Of a stretch of 64,000 nucleotides of DNA, positions 11,469 to 23,485 are shown piece after piece. This DNA is from Gonatopus flavifemur (taxonomy: Eukaryota > Arthropoda > Insecta > Hymenoptera > Dryinidae). The notes beneath the pieces are model-generated. The model was not told the DNA's origin and searched no databases. It saw only the letters and a list, made by a program, of their open reading frames with translations. Made by a program: the position numbers and the translations under genes. The stretch covers positions 4,898,001 through 4,962,000 of the forward strand of contig JAFFJZ010000007.1 in NCBI GenBank assembly GCA_018340375.1, in the 5' to 3' direction. Every line of letters begins with the position of its first letter. The first letter of the stretch is position 1.

Positions 11469-14229
11469 TGTCACGTCCCGCAATTTTTCGATCCTTCAAT
11501 GATGTTTTAATACATCATTTCATGGCGAATTGCGGGACTTTGGTCCGTCTTTTGCCCGACCACACGCTTTACGACCCCGGAAGCGAGAGGACCTCGGAAT
11601 TCTTCGCTTCTCAACTCTTCCTCCTTCTAATCCTCACCTTTCCCACTTACCCTCCTTGTCTACATTGTATTGTGTATCGCATGATACACATGCTATGTGG
11701 ACAAGTCTGGCCTACCTGTTCCCCCTCTTGCGTACTCCGCACACTTCCTCCTCTCTCTGCATCGTGCCTGCCTAGTCAGTCGCACGATGTAGAGAACTTT
11801 CTTCTTCTCTTCTCCTGGTCCATTGGCCTCGCACTCGTACGCGTTGCTGTTTGTTGCACGTGTAACGAGTGTTCTCCACCCTATGCGCTTTCTTCTTCAC
11901 CTTCTTTTCCCAAATTTCACGATGGAGTTGTCGAGTGGCGATCTCGGCCAAGGGCTTTTTCCTCAGATTTCCAATAGCTCCTTGCTCAAAATTCCTCCCA
12001 AAATAATAAAATAATGAAATTCTAATTTTTTTCCTTTTACATTATGAATAGTTGTATTGTTCTCGGCAAGCCACGTGCGGGCAATGTCGATGTTGAGGCC
12101 AGCAAAAATCTGGTTTCGGCAGCGATAAAGCACGTACGGAGCTCGTCAGCATCGGAACCTAACACCGGATTCCTTCGGAATCCGATGGTATGCCGAAATG
12201 CTGATTGCGCTGGGAAAATACAACTCCCTCTTGTTTTTTTTCCTGGCCCCCACTAATTTCCCATCAACCCCTCCGGGCCCGAGGCCGCCGCTTGGCAACG
12301 TCAACTCCTCAGTCTTCTTCCGACTTTTTAACCTCGCGTTCTTCCTTGGTAAGTTCACCCGGGTATTCCCTTCTTCGCTCCGCTGTTGTCCGCATCCCAC
12401 CGCTGTCACCACTTCCGTTACGGATGAGTTCGAAACGTTAATTGGATTCTCCGTAACTTCGTTTTCGATAATGGAATTTATCGAAAGCAAGAATTTTAAT
12501 ATCAACCCGAGCGGAGAGGCTGATATGTTTGTTGGGTTTTACCGTCTGAGGAATCGGAATACCTTGCTTCTCGCTCCAGGGACGGATGATGACATGGTCG
12601 TGAATGAGGATCATTTGAGACAAATCTGTTATGGAATATTCAATATATTCTGGAAATGATTCTGTAGATAGAAATTACAATAGAAACACGATCCATGTAG
12701 TGGTTGAAATTTACCTTATATTGATATTTCCATATGAATATCACTTTCATTCGGTGCGACGGACGAGATAAAAGGAAAGATCGAGATAAAGTCGGGAAAC
12801 ACGCGCTACAACCAGTTAGAATCAGAGTAATGGAAATGCGGACTCACTCAAAGCTGCGAGCAGATCGTGAGCAGAGAGCGTGTGCTGGAATCAGTTGAAC
12901 TGAGTCGTCGAACACTTGCCACTTGTTTCGAGCGCGTTTGAAACTACGCGATCAACCAGAAATTTCGAATGTTTTCAAAGAGGTTTGAAGCGAATCAATA
13001 AAACTGAAAATATGACGGCACCTTAGAATCATATAACTCCGCGAATTTGGGGATGTCTCTTTCCTTGCTCCCCCAAACCGACGAATCCGGGAAAAACACG
13101 GACTCAAATGGCATAGAAGATGGACCTTGAAATATCCATCCCGTGAGCGGAAGGGAAGTTCTCTCCATAGAATTTTATCCCTTCATAGCTCAGGTGATTG
13201 ACATTTAACCGTAAACTTCTTAATTTATTTCACTAGGGGGGAGTATAGACCCCTAGTGGAAATTCTCTTGCCTTTGCGCCCGCGAATTCACCGGAGTGTC
13301 GGAAAGGGGGGGGCAAAGAAGGAAATACCCGGGTAAACTTAACAAGAAAGAACGCGAGGTTAAAAAGTCGAAAGAAGACTGAGGACTTGGCGTTGCCAAG
13401 CGGCGGCCTCGGGCCCGGAGGGGTTGATGAGAAATCAGTGGGGGCCAAGAAAAAGAACGAGAGGGAGTTGTATTTCTCCAGCGCAATCAGCATTTCAACA
13501 TATCATCGGATTTGGAAGAAATCCGGTGTTAGGTTTCGATGCTGACGAGCTCCGTACGTGCTTTATCGCTTCCGAAGCCAGATTTTCGCTGGCCTCAACA
13601 TCGACATTGCCCGCACGTGGCTTGCCGAGAACAATACAACTATTCATAATGTGAAAGGAAGAAAATTAGAATTTCATTATTTTATCATTTTGAGAGGAAT
13701 TTTGAGCAAGAAGCCATTGGAAATCTGAGGGAAAAGCCCTTGGCCGAGATCGTCACTCGACAACCCCATCGTGAAATTTGACGAAAGGGAAAAGAAGGTG
13801 AAGAAGAAAGCGCATAGGGTAGAGAACACTCTTTACACGTGCAACAAACAGCAACGCGTACGAGTGCGAGGCCAATAGACCAGAAGAAGGGGAGAAGGGA
13901 GTTCTCCACATCGTGCGACTGACTAGGCAGGCACGATGCAGAGAGAGAAGAAAGTGTGCGGAGTACGCAAGAGGTGGAAGAGGTAGTCCAGACTTGTCCA
14001 CATAGCATGTGTATCATGCTATACACAATACAATGTAGACAAGGAGGGTAAGTGGACAAGGTGAGGATTGGAAAGAGGAAGAGTTGAGAAGCGAAGAATT
14101 CCGAGGTCCTCTCGCTTCCGGGGTCGTGAAGCGTGTGGTCGGGCAAAAGACGGACAAAAGTCCCGCAATTCGCCCTGAAATAATGTATTCAAACATCATT
14201 GAAGGGTCGAAAAATTGTGGGACGTGACA
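11469..14229. mobile_element. GC-rich long-inverted-repeat element (2.76 kb)
   Basis: The ends TGTCACGTCCCGCAATTTTT and its inverse bound two arms of roughly 0.9 kb (about 11469-12385 and 13310-14229) around a ~0.9-kb centre. ACTT lies on both outer sides (11465-11468 and 14230-14233), a possible 4-bp target duplication. The arms are much richer in G+C than the surroundings and stay about 90% alike by eye. Several 60-185-codon open stretches mirror each other across the arms. They are proline/serine/cysteine-rich in one arm and have no recognisable domain, so I treat them as chance. The centre (12386-13309) shows no coding feature. A transcript through the element would fold into a long double-stranded stem. 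Confidence 0.8.
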
Positions 14230-14283
14230 ACTTTAAGGGAATTGGTGCAATAAATGGGAATTTAAGTGGTCCGTTGTCAACTC

Positions 14284-14352
14284 GGAGATTAGCTGATGTG
14301 ATAGAGACTCTGTTTCTCACTCGCAGGTTCCGGGTTCAATCCTTGCCCAGTG
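14284..14352 (+). other. tRNA-like sequence (possible SINE head)
   Basis: TTAGCTGATGTGATAGAGAC resembles a tRNA A box, and GGTTCCGGGTTCAATCC resembles a B box, about 45 bases apart. The arms do not pair well enough for a working tRNA, so this is a pseudogene or the start of a SINE. Confidence 0.4.
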
Positions 14353-15745
14353 AACTTTCATGAAACCACTTCCAAAGCGTCTTCCTCAGATAACGGTGAT
14401 GAGACAAATAGATCCACAGAGTTTTGAAAGTTCAAATTCAATGTATTTTTTTTCTTCACTTGAAATATAACTCCGGGAATCTCTGATTACCAGCACTGTG
14501 CCAGTACTGGGTCGGGTCTGAATTCCTACATAGGATGTATTATTTTGACCCTCTACCACTTCTCATCCAGGTATGGTAGAACAATTGGTTCTGTTGCCAT
14601 GCCAGAGTTCCACCATAGTAGGCACACACCAAATATCGCTACCAACGTGGTGGTAAATGTTTTACTGGCCCTTATGTAAAATGACGTTATCATTCCGACT
14701 CCTTGCCAGTACCGTCCAAACCACTGGCCCCATAAGGGTAAAGTTGATGGCAAGATGCAGATACATCATACATCTGTATATCATGTACAAGCAGGATCAA
14801 TATCAATAGGTAGCGTTGTAAGAGAATGAAGAAAAGGCAGGAGCGCAGAGGATATACAACAGTTCCTTGCGTCGAGTATACTACTATCAGATTTTTCCAA
14901 TAAAATCACTGATGGATGAAGAAAAAACAAGGGAGACGCAGATGTAGTATACATCTCCCTGGTGGAAATATTTCTCCGAGAATTTCTGAGGATCTCTGAA
15001 AAACTGTCAGAATTCAGACATTTCCTACAAATCTCAGCAAGTCTCCACAAAACTCTAAAAATTGGGATTTCCACGAGAACTGTATGTCACTTACTATCAT
15101 GATCATTAGGTAGCGTTGGAAGGGAATGAAGAAAAGACAGGAGCGTTCTGGGTATAACACAAATTTTTACATCGGATGCACTTGACTGACCAATTGACGA
15201 ATGATTATGCAGACTGTTTGGGATCAACTCGACGAAAATTGAGCAGATACAAAAGTATTCTGAATATAGAAATCGTTGTTGAATAATTACAGGTCAACCT
15301 GACTCATATGACTGGAGATTCATCCTAAATATTTTCTTCCAAAGTGCTATCTCTCCAGATATACCATTCGAACTGGATAACATTCCTTTCCTTACAAAGT
15401 TTGATTCTCATCTATCATTATCTCTGTTTTCAAATGATTTAATTCTTGAATATCATGAATCTTGAATATCTTTATTTCCATATGTTTTGATATTCGCAGA
15501 TCACTGTTCTTAGATATGTGTCACAAATGAAAATAATCTTATTCAACCGCCCATTTTTCTCCTCATTTCAACATATGTTTGATGATGAGGATGTGTGACA
15601 GTGAAAATGTGTGGTAATAGATATCCATCAACAGTGATATGCATACTTATCTGAAAATTAAGATGATTGAGAATAGAGATCTCTAATGGGAAATGTTTGA
15701 TTGAAAATAGAGTATTTAAGAGGAAGAATATTTCGGAGTATTATA
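14353..15745. other. Non-coding stretch with dispersed direct repeats
   Basis: TAGGTAGCGTTG-AAG-GAATGAAG is repeated at about 14809 and 15107 (spacing ~298). A block starting near 15290 (GGTCAACCTGACTCATATGACTGG) recurs in altered form near 17100 and 17625. No gene is supported. Confidence 0.45.
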
Positions 15746-16178
15746 AAGGGTGGCGCAGAAGTCTGGAAACACCCCCATAACTTTTGAACGGGACATGATA
15801 ATTGGATCAAATTTTTTTTGAATTGAAGGAGGGGTCAAAGGCTATCTTAACGGGGGACTTTGAGTTCCCCAGCGCTGTGAGGGACGATGATAGGAGGAGG
15901 GAGGCTAAAATCTCTAATAAGACGAGAGGGTTTGTGATACGTCATTCGATAAGAGCTTTCAACCCGAATCCAGCGATCCTTTGTTTTGTGAATTCGAATC
16001 ATTTTTCGCTGAGTTATTGTAATTTTAATACTCTGATGTGGCAAAGTCTGGAAACACCCCCATAACGTTTGAACGGGGCATGATTATTGCATCAAATTTT
16101 TTTTGAATCGGTGGTTTTCTCATCCCAATCTTCGAATTACCCAGAATCAACAGCGTGGACGTGGCGGGAACCTGATTC

Positions 16179-16424
16179 CTTGTGTGTGTGTGTGCATGTG
16201 TGTGTGTGTGTGAGGAGGTGGGTGTGGGTGTGGGTGAGTGTCGGTGTGTGTGGTTGTGTGTGAGCTTGTGTGTGTGTGAGGGTGGGTGAGTGGTTCGGTC
16301 GTAAGGGCCTTTGCGACCCATACACAACCACCCATACCCACACACACCGACGCCCACACACAACCACACACATGCACGCACACACACACACACAATCACA
16401 CACAACCACTCACACACACCTACT

Positions 16425-16455
<31 letters not shown>

Positions 16456-16456
16456 G
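16179..16456. repeat. (GT)n facing (CA)n at the palindrome centre
   Basis: A GT-rich tract with GGTG interruptions (16179-16300) is followed by a short unique centre and a CA-rich tract (16318-16456). The two are reverse complements, as expected for microsatellite DNA carried on both arms of one palindrome. The open frames here (Thr/His and Val/Cys repeats) are meaningless. Confidence 0.9.
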
Positions 16457-16778
16457 GAGTCAAATTCCCGACACGTCCACGCCGTTGATTCTGGGCAATG
16501 CCAAGATTGGGATAGAAATAACCTCCGATTCGAGAAGAATTTGACCCAATTATCATGCCCCGTTCAAAAGTTATGGGGGTGTTTCCAGACTTCGCCACAT
16601 CAGAGTATTAGAATTACGATAACTCAGCGAAAAATGATCCGATTTCAATAAACAAAAACCCGCTGGATTTGGATTGGAAAACCCTATCGAATGACGTATC
16701 ACAAGCCCTCCCGTCTCATTTGAGATTTTGGCCCCCCTTTCCCTCTCATCGTCCCCTACAGGGCTGGGGAACACAAAG

Positions 16779-16940
16779 CAGTGATGCCAGGAAGGACTGT
16801 GTGGACCGAGAAATCAGCCCCCCTACCGTGCGCACGGTGGAACTTTCGTATACATGTGAGTCACACGTATTCAAACGTGTCATTGTGTGAACAATGGAAG
16901 GGCTGATTTTTCGGTCCGCACCGTTTTCCTGGCATCACTG
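16779..16940. repeat. 162-bp hAT MITE with CAGTGATGCCAG ends
   Basis: The inverted ends CAGTGATGCCAGGAAGGAC and ...TTTCCTGGCATCACTG carry GACCGA-AAATCAGCCC mirrored inside. The flanks ACACAAAG and ACTCAGAG are a slightly decayed 8-bp duplication. The left arm of the same foldback holds the matching empty site CTTTGAGT at 15858-15865. This proves an insertion after the palindrome formed. Confidence 0.9.
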
Positions 16941-17061
16941 ACTCAGAGTCCCCCGTTGAGATAGCCCTTGACCCCTCTTTCAATTAAAAAAAAAAAAATC
17001 CAATTATCATGCCCTGTTCAGAAATTATGGGGGTCTTTCCAGACTTTTGCGCCACCCTGTA

Positions 17062-17899
17062 TATGTTATGAATGATATTATAACTACGGATATCGTTTTC
17101 AAATGACTGGAGATCAACCTGATTGATGTAGCTGGAGATCTACAATATTCTCTCTGAAAGTTTGGACCTCCCAGTTGTTTAATTCAAGCTGAATTGTGTT
17201 TCCATTCTTACGAACTTCTATCTTGAGTTCTAGTGACGTTCGTTTTCGAACAATTCTATCCTTTGATATCATCAACGTTGAATATTCTCATCTCCACATA
17301 TTTCCACTTCTGCAGGTCTGTATTCCCAAATATGTGTCAAAAATGGAAGAAAATTTCATTCAACAGCAATTTTTTTCCTTTTAATATGTACTAAAAAATG
17401 AAGACCTGTTATATGACATTCAACAATAAAGACCTGTTAGTGTACAAATATGAAGAAATAGATATTTATGATCAGATATGATATCAAAGAGAAGAATTTT
17501 CTGAAAATAAACAAAAATGAAAATACGAATATTTTATGAAAAACCAAGTACTTGAAAGTAAACCATTTCGGGATATCATATATGTTATAAATGAGTTTAA
17601 AATCATGAAAAGTGTTGTAGAATAACTGTCAGTAGCCTGACTCGTGTGACTGAAGATACGATTTATTCTAAAATGATCTCTGCAAAACTTTCACCCCTCC
17701 TGTTGTTACATTCAAGCTGAATGAATAATGAGAGACCAAGTGGTTTTTCATACCACAGAAATGAGCTGAGGACATTTTTTCCATTGCTATGGTTCCTGTC
17801 AAACTCGACATGAGGATTTAATTATCAATCGTTTTCGATAGAAGGTATATGAGAATGCGATCAATATCTACAAAAAGAACATCTATGATGTGATGGTTA
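17062..17899. other. Non-coding AT-rich stretch with direct-repeat block
   Basis: It contains a second copy (from about 17100) and a partial third copy (from about 17625) of the ~0.5-kb block seen at 15.3-15.7 kb. Examples are CTGGAGAT, TTCAAGCTGAAT and AATATGTGTCA-AAATG. No gene. Confidence 0.45.
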
Positions 17900-19330
17900 T
17901 TCTTTGAATCCATGCACAAAGGCGCTTGGGCCATTGAGCGCCTCCACGACTCCTGTCGTGGATATTTATATGTCACAGCGGGACCTGAAAAATATCGAGG
18001 GAGAACAAGTAACTTGCTCACGACAATTTTGAGGGGTCAAGATAAAAGGAATGAGCTCAGGGAGAGGGGGTGGGTTGATTCTAATTCACTAAAATAATCA
18101 AACTCCAAATGGGGTTAACCACGTGCCTGAGCACGTATATATTTGTACAATCTATCAATATTATACAAAACAAGCGACTTCGTCGCACATAGAAGAATAC
18201 AAACAATTCTCTCGGTTATCAATTTGCTTTGGGGAAAACAGGGACTAAGAAAAGAGTACGGAGCGCGCGGCCGCGAGGAAACATCTATAGACGGACCATG
18301 CCGTTTACATTAATCAAAACAAAGGGAACTAGAGGGCGACCGCGACCATACAATTTAATCGAGGGAGGACAACCACGGGTGGAGGGGGTGACTCGATGTC
18401 GAAATACGAAGGGTCAGGAAGGGAAGATGTGAAAAAGAGGGACACGTGGAGGAGGCCACGTGAACAACACTACTATTACCACACAAAATCCCGCGAAGGG
18501 AACACCGCACGGGCACTTGACACGGGTTGATTTCCTCAACAGAACGGGGAAGAAAATTCCAACTGAAATCGGACCCTGATGGCACGACACACTCACCGTA
18601 TCCAAAATTCGATAGCGCGCGAAGATCCTGGAACGTCGCCGTGGCTCAGTTACACAAGAAGTGACAGGCAACATGACCACTTCCTTCTTCTTCACCGACG
18701 GGTGAGTTCACAAAATCATATACGAAACCCCGTCGGTGACTTTCCGTTGGAGCACACTCTCGAGCTCGACTTGCGCGCTCGGGTGGTGGTGGCTTCTCAC
18801 TACTCGTTGGATGAGTGTGCGCATGTGCGTTTTGGAGATCTTCTGGGTGCGGGTGTTCAAGTCCTTTTCTCTCCTTTGGCGGGGCCGGGAGAAGGGATAC
18901 AGCGTGGTCGGGTTGGTCTCTGCCGTTGTTCCGCCGATCCAGGAACGGGGTGGCATCTTCGGAGACGACTCATCTTACTCTCTCTCCCTCTCTCTAGTCC
19001 AGGGTTGGAGAGAGATGGTGTTGTCCGCGAGGGATTTCCAGTCTCCTGGGGATTGTCGATTTTGGAACGGCCGAAATGGCGTTGATATCGCCTCCTGACG
19101 TTGAACAAATCCTACCAAGCATTCGTGGTATAGGTGGCGCTGCCTCCTTGGGGACGGGAAACCTCAACAAATAGAAGAAGGACAGGGATTAGAGGAGGAC
19201 AGGAATAGCGAGGGAGAGGAGATGTGTTCCCGATTCTCGTGTAAGCGAGCGACAGCTGTGTTCTTACGAGTGAACTAACTCGTTATGAATGTTTACGATT
19301 ACGATCGATAGGGATCGTGCGCGGTGCCAT
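17900..19330. other. Unidentified GC-rich block
   Basis: Base composition rises sharply here. The block contains many 60-170-codon open stretches on both strands, none with a recognisable domain, and no convincing exon pattern. The line AACCTCAACA at about 19170, read on the minus strand as TGTTGAGGTTTCCCG, is the kind of start I associate with Bel/Pao long terminal repeats, followed by GGCAGCGCCACCTATA. I could not find a matching second repeat, a primer-binding site or a target duplication. A solo LTR is therefore only one possibility; a CpG-rich promoter or a gene remnant are others. Confidence 0.3.
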
Positions 19331-19534
19331 CCCGCGACTCTTTTTGTGATGATTTGTTACATCACAATGAATCTATTCCTAACAGAAATTTCATTACATT
19401 TAAAATTTCGATGCAATACAAAAGGATATGCCCTATCAAAAAAAAAAGATGTGAAATCAATATGAGCTGCGAAGTACATTTAGTTATCCAAATGGTATGT
19501 AAACAATTTTTTGTATATTGTCACTCCAATTTTT

Positions 19535-19995
19535 TTCAATTCCATTCAAAGTGATTCATGATCTTTCAAAAACATCATTGTATTGGAAATGAATATAAAG
19601 TGTAGTAGAAGAAAAATTAGGTTCAATCATTTGGCATACCTACTAGAAAGAACTCTGACTCATCTTGAAACAAACGTGTTGGTCATTCCTGAATAGTTTT
19701 TGAATTTAATGTCGATGCGGAACACTTGGCGTGGCCGATGAAGATTTTATGATCAAAGTGTTTAATAATGAGAGCTAAAAATTCTCTACTAGCCACGTCA
19801 AGTTTTTCGTAAGGACATGAATTTTAAAACTGTTCAGAAATGAACAACACGTTTAATATTCAAGATAAGTCAGAGTTCTCTCTAGTAGGTATGCCAAATG
19901 ATTGAACCTCATTTTTCTTCAACTCCACTTTATATTCATTTTCAATACAATGATGTTTTTCAAAGATCATAAATCACTTTGAATAGAATCGAAAA
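19535..19995. repeat. ~460-bp palindromic element
   Basis: The left arm words CATTCAAAGTGATTCATGATC, GGTTCAATCATTTGGCATACC and TAGAAAGAACTCTGACT are mirrored in order at the right end, with about 90% identity by eye. The ends are not sharply defined. Non-coding. Confidence 0.75.
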
Positions 19996-20876
19996 GAACG
20001 AATTCAAGATGGCGAATCCAATATGGCACACGTGAATATAGTCATTCTGGCTCTAATGAACAAAATTATATTGTCATATGTAACACGGGTTCTAGGGATT
20101 TTCAAGGGTGCTGAATCAAAATTTGAGCTCAAATGTTGGAAGAAAATAATAATTTCGATCTTTCCGTGTGAGCTTCACCACATCCGGAGACTCTCCAAGA
20201 GCTGGTCGACGTTATGACAACTGCGCACTAGTGAGGATCCAGAAGTGAAGGAAGTAGCTGTTAAAACAAATGGAGCCTGAAAATGTTCCGATTCATTCGT
20301 AATGACGCCTAAATAACTCTTTGTTACGCTTATCACGCTCAAATGACTTTCAGCTTACGCTTTCGTCGCGCTTCCAGGCTTTATTTTTACCAGGACAGTT
20401 GAAATTCTGCAGTTCTCCAGGTACATGTTTCCGAATCATTGGGAGATGGTATAAAGAATGGTAGGTAATAAATTTCAGGCTTTCTGAATATTACAAAGTC
20501 ATTGACGAAGTTTCTCAATTGAGTGAAAAACCGATGAGTGCCTTTTCATATATCCCCGGATGTCTGAATTGTTCAAAATGCGAGCGAAGCGAGCATATGT
20601 GAGCGACGATCCATTCAAAATGAGCGAAGCAAATTTTGAAGGTGGTTGGACTGTGAGCGAAGCGAAGCAGTCAGGGGGCGGAGCCCTCTGGTTGAAGTTG
20701 GATGTGTATCCAAAATTTTGGAAGTTATGAACGTTCTAGTGATGCAATTCGCATTATGGATAATTTTGCGCGGAGCTAGAATTTTACACTGCGAGGAAAT
20801 TATCCAATTTTTAGCTCGGTTTTGAATAATCATTTCGCAATTTTTTTGTCCAGTTTTTTGTTGTCTAAATTATTAT
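19996..20876. other. Non-coding stretch with GCGAGCGAAGCGAG motif
   Basis: AAGATGGCGAATCCAATATGG at about 20006 resembles the repeated words of the piggyBac arms at 41-45 kb. At 20578-20690 there are several GAGCGAAGC repeats and a GGGGGCGGAGCCCTC palindrome, typical of transposon subterminal DNA. No gene is supported. Confidence 0.4.
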
Positions 20877-21206
20877 TCAAGGACATGTTAATCGAATTTC
20901 GTAACCATCAAATACGTTGTTCACAAAAATGTTGGAATCAAACCCTTGAATGGCTTTTGGTTCAACAAATGCGGAATTTTCTGAAAAATCAAGCGTCACC
21001 ACGAATTCGCCTGGTATTGAATTTTCTTTGATATTCTTGAAGTGTCGAGATTCTCCTGTAGCGACGAAATCATGTAATCTTAGTTCTGTCAATTTCTCCA
21101 CGAGCGACGAAATAAATTCGTTCTCACCGTTCATCATAATTTTCAAAATGCATCTAAAATGTTCCCTTCGGCTGCGCTGCGACCCGAAACCGATGATAAT
21201 GACCAA
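20877..21206 (-). pseudogene. 3' fragment of the uncharacterised DFSEN-motif insect family
   Basis: An open stretch on the minus strand contains NEFISSLVEKLTELRLHDF, ATGESRHFKNIKENSIPGEF and VTLDFSENSAFV. I remember this order (a conserved DFSEN motif followed by an HW..Q.T block) from multi-copy proteins of aphids, hydra and parasitoid wasps. It matches, and continues beyond, the end of the gene at 55.9-57.1 kb (EFVSSLVEEL). The frame decays after AIQGF. The function is unknown; multi-copy behaviour suggests a transposon product. It lies head-to-head with 5'-type exons of possibly the same family at 21.4 kb. Confidence 0.5.
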
Positions 21207-21441
21207 GCGATGTGACCAACGTCAGTTTGTTTAGATCACTATTGATTTTTATTCGGCTAATTTCAATTGTTGTTACACGCAATTTTTATGTCGATTCGAC
21301 TAAGGTTAGTTTGTTCGAACCAGTATCGATTCGTTTTCGGCTGATGTTAATTTTTGTTCCGAATTTGTTTGGGAATCTTTGAATTTCCACTGCTGATTTG
21401 TGCTTGATATTCAAATTATTTCACTTCATTCGCGAATCGAC

Positions 21442-21815
21442 ATGAGACCACCAAAGAAAAAGCTTTGCTGGGATCCAGTCGGAACTTGCAGTGGCCGTGA
21501 GTACTCGCCTAACAGGAGTCTGTTTTTACGCTTTTGACCTTCAAACTGCTAAATAATGCTCTTTTGCGTTATAAACGGAGCACTTTTGAGCTCGTGTTGT
21601 GATCTTCTCATATTTTCGTAGGTGATGAAAAAGACTTGAGAAGATTATCGGAAGAAAATCAACAGGAACTCCAATCAGTCCCTGATACTGCAGTACATAG
21701 TTTACCAAATGTAGGATCAAGATTATTCGGATCGAACCGAAACAAGCTCCACAACCAAACTCAGAATTGAGCTCATCGGACAGCGATGATAAATCAGAAG
21801 GATTCATAGAACAGA
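21442..21815 (+). pseudogene. Two 5' exons of an unknown insect multi-copy gene
   Basis: Exon 1 (21442-21496) starts MRPPKKKLCWDPVGTCSG and ends GGCC/GTGAGT, a near-perfect 5' splice site. An acceptor ATTTTCGTAG lies at 21621, and joining it keeps the frame through RDEKDLRRLSEENQQEL. After a one-base shift near 21740 an acidic linker follows (SELSSSDSDDKSEGFIEQ), and the coding stretch then runs into a repeat at 21822. The basic start plus acidic serine/aspartate linker is typical of insect transposon-encoded proteins. It may be the 5' half of the gene whose 3' exons lie on the same strand at 55.9 kb; this is inference. Confidence 0.45.
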
Positions 21816-21821
21816 GTCTAT

Positions 21822-21993
21822 ACGGAGAAAACTGGAATAGTGACGTTCATCATTATCGTTTAGTGAAACCTTGTTTCGCTGGAAACACTAAGCAATCATT
21901 TTATTATACTAGATATAATTCAGTGAAAATTCGTGATTTCAACAAAATGGTACAGTAGTCCATGTATGATCAATATTACGGATGGTATAGTTA
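21822..21993 (+). repeat. Left part of an interrupted repeat (partner of 55658-55827)
   Basis: It begins ACGGAGAAAACTGGAATAG and reads, base for base with few changes, like the inverse of 55658-55827, through AGTCCATGTATGATC and TACGGATGGT. It is broken at TA (21992-21993) by a 3.4-kb insertion and resumes at 25401. The open frame across it is a shadow. Confidence 0.8.
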
Positions 21994-23485
21994 GTTTGAC
22001 TGACTCATTTGCCTCTACTACGCTGTTTAGTAGTACACCGAGGGAAATATTAAGCTAATGCAGTACACTAATCGCATGATATGATAGCACATAAGGTCAG
22101 TGTACTGAAAACGTATTCATGATATACATCAACAGCAAAGATGTCTGCGAAAACAGTATGCGAATCGTCTAAGCTATGGCGATATGATATTCATACTGTA
22201 GCAGGTACAGGCTCGTACAACAACAGCTGCGCCAGTGTGCTACTGCTGCTGCGCATATGACCATGTTGTGTTTGCTTGAGCCGCATGCTCATACAGCATG
22301 CTACTCGAGCTAACGGACAAAATGATATCAAAGCGGCGTACTGGACTTAGCTTGGTTTACAAGACTTGGCCGCTTTTTATTCATTTCTGACGCAGCATGA
22401 AGCCGAATTATTTCATTAGGGACACGAAAGTTATTAACATCCATACAGCAACAATTTGTAACTGAAAAATATGAAATTCTGAAAATATCCTTGAAAAATC
22501 GGCTCTGACTACTGTTAAAATAATGTTAGATCATTAAAGTAAGGCTTATTTTTTTTTTTCAATGAACAACAAATTCTCATTCTCAAAGAAGAGGTGAAAG
22601 GTTTATAACGGTGGTGCCTTACATGCAAAACTTTAGTTTTTGTATAATCTTCATGCTTATCAATAAATAATAAAAACATTAGTAAGAAAAAATATCATAC
22701 GGAACGTAAAGAAATCAATGCACGATATATCGAGAAGGAAAAATTGAGCACGCGGTATGTGCGAATGATGCAACACTGCACGACGGATACCTACTCCTTT
22801 AGTTCGACCAACATACTGTTTCAGCATGCGACTCAAGCAAATATCGCACGGTAAGGTAGGGAGCAACCGTATCATGCTACCACTGCTGCTGTTGTATGTG
22901 TCCGTGTCTGCTACAGCACAAAAGTTATGTCGAAACGGCTTGGACGTGTTATACACTGATATAGCCAGTGATGTCAGCATTTGGTCGACCGAGTCGATTT
23001 TCCCTCTCCATCACATCTGTCTGTATAGAAATGTCACACACACAATCAAACCTCCGACAAAAGAAATTTGATTGTATACAGCGTGATGGAATTGAATGGA
23101 AAGTGAGGATTAACTCCCCATATTCCCTTTAGTGTTTGTAAATCTGTCACATTTCTGATAACATCAGTGAATCAACACAATCTGCGAATGATTCTCAAAC
23201 AACTCCGAAACGATTTCCGTTCTGGTAATAAGAATAAGTGCGATATAAATCTATCAAGCAAATTAGCATGGAGTGATAGCAAGATTCGTTGGAAACGAGC
23301 AGTATGGACCTTTTTGAATAATTGGGTAATAATTAAAGACTTATCTTTCATTTGAAACTTCCGTATTCATTGCAATACTGTCGCAATACAACTTTCACAC
23401 CATCTGGAATACATTAATCGAAACAAAATTTTGCATAAGAAACTTGGAATTTATTTGGAACATGAATAACAATCTATGAAAAATT

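Larger units (their letters stand above)
15746..17059. repeat. 1.3-kb foldback element with mariner-type ends
   Basis: The ends AAGGGTGGCGCAGAAGTCTGG and the inverse of CAGGGTGGCGCAAAAGTCTGG are flanked by TA (15744-15745 and 17060-17061). The motif AGTCTGGAAACACCCCCATAA occurs twice per arm (about 15761 and 16047, and inverted near 16570 and 17020). The element is therefore an inverted repeat whose arms each carry a tandem duplication. The centre lies near 16310. The arms differ by one inserted MITE in the right arm. Confidence 0.85.

Noticed and set aside
11420..14199. Open frames of up to 185 codons in the GC-rich inverted-repeat element
   Set aside because: The same frames appear mirrored in both arms, overlap in several frames, and show no domain; GC-rich sequence has few stops by chance.
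16025..16651. Several overlapping open frames of 60-130 codons rich in Thr/His or Val/Cys
   Set aside because: They are translations of the GT/CA microsatellite in all frames and carry no protein signal.
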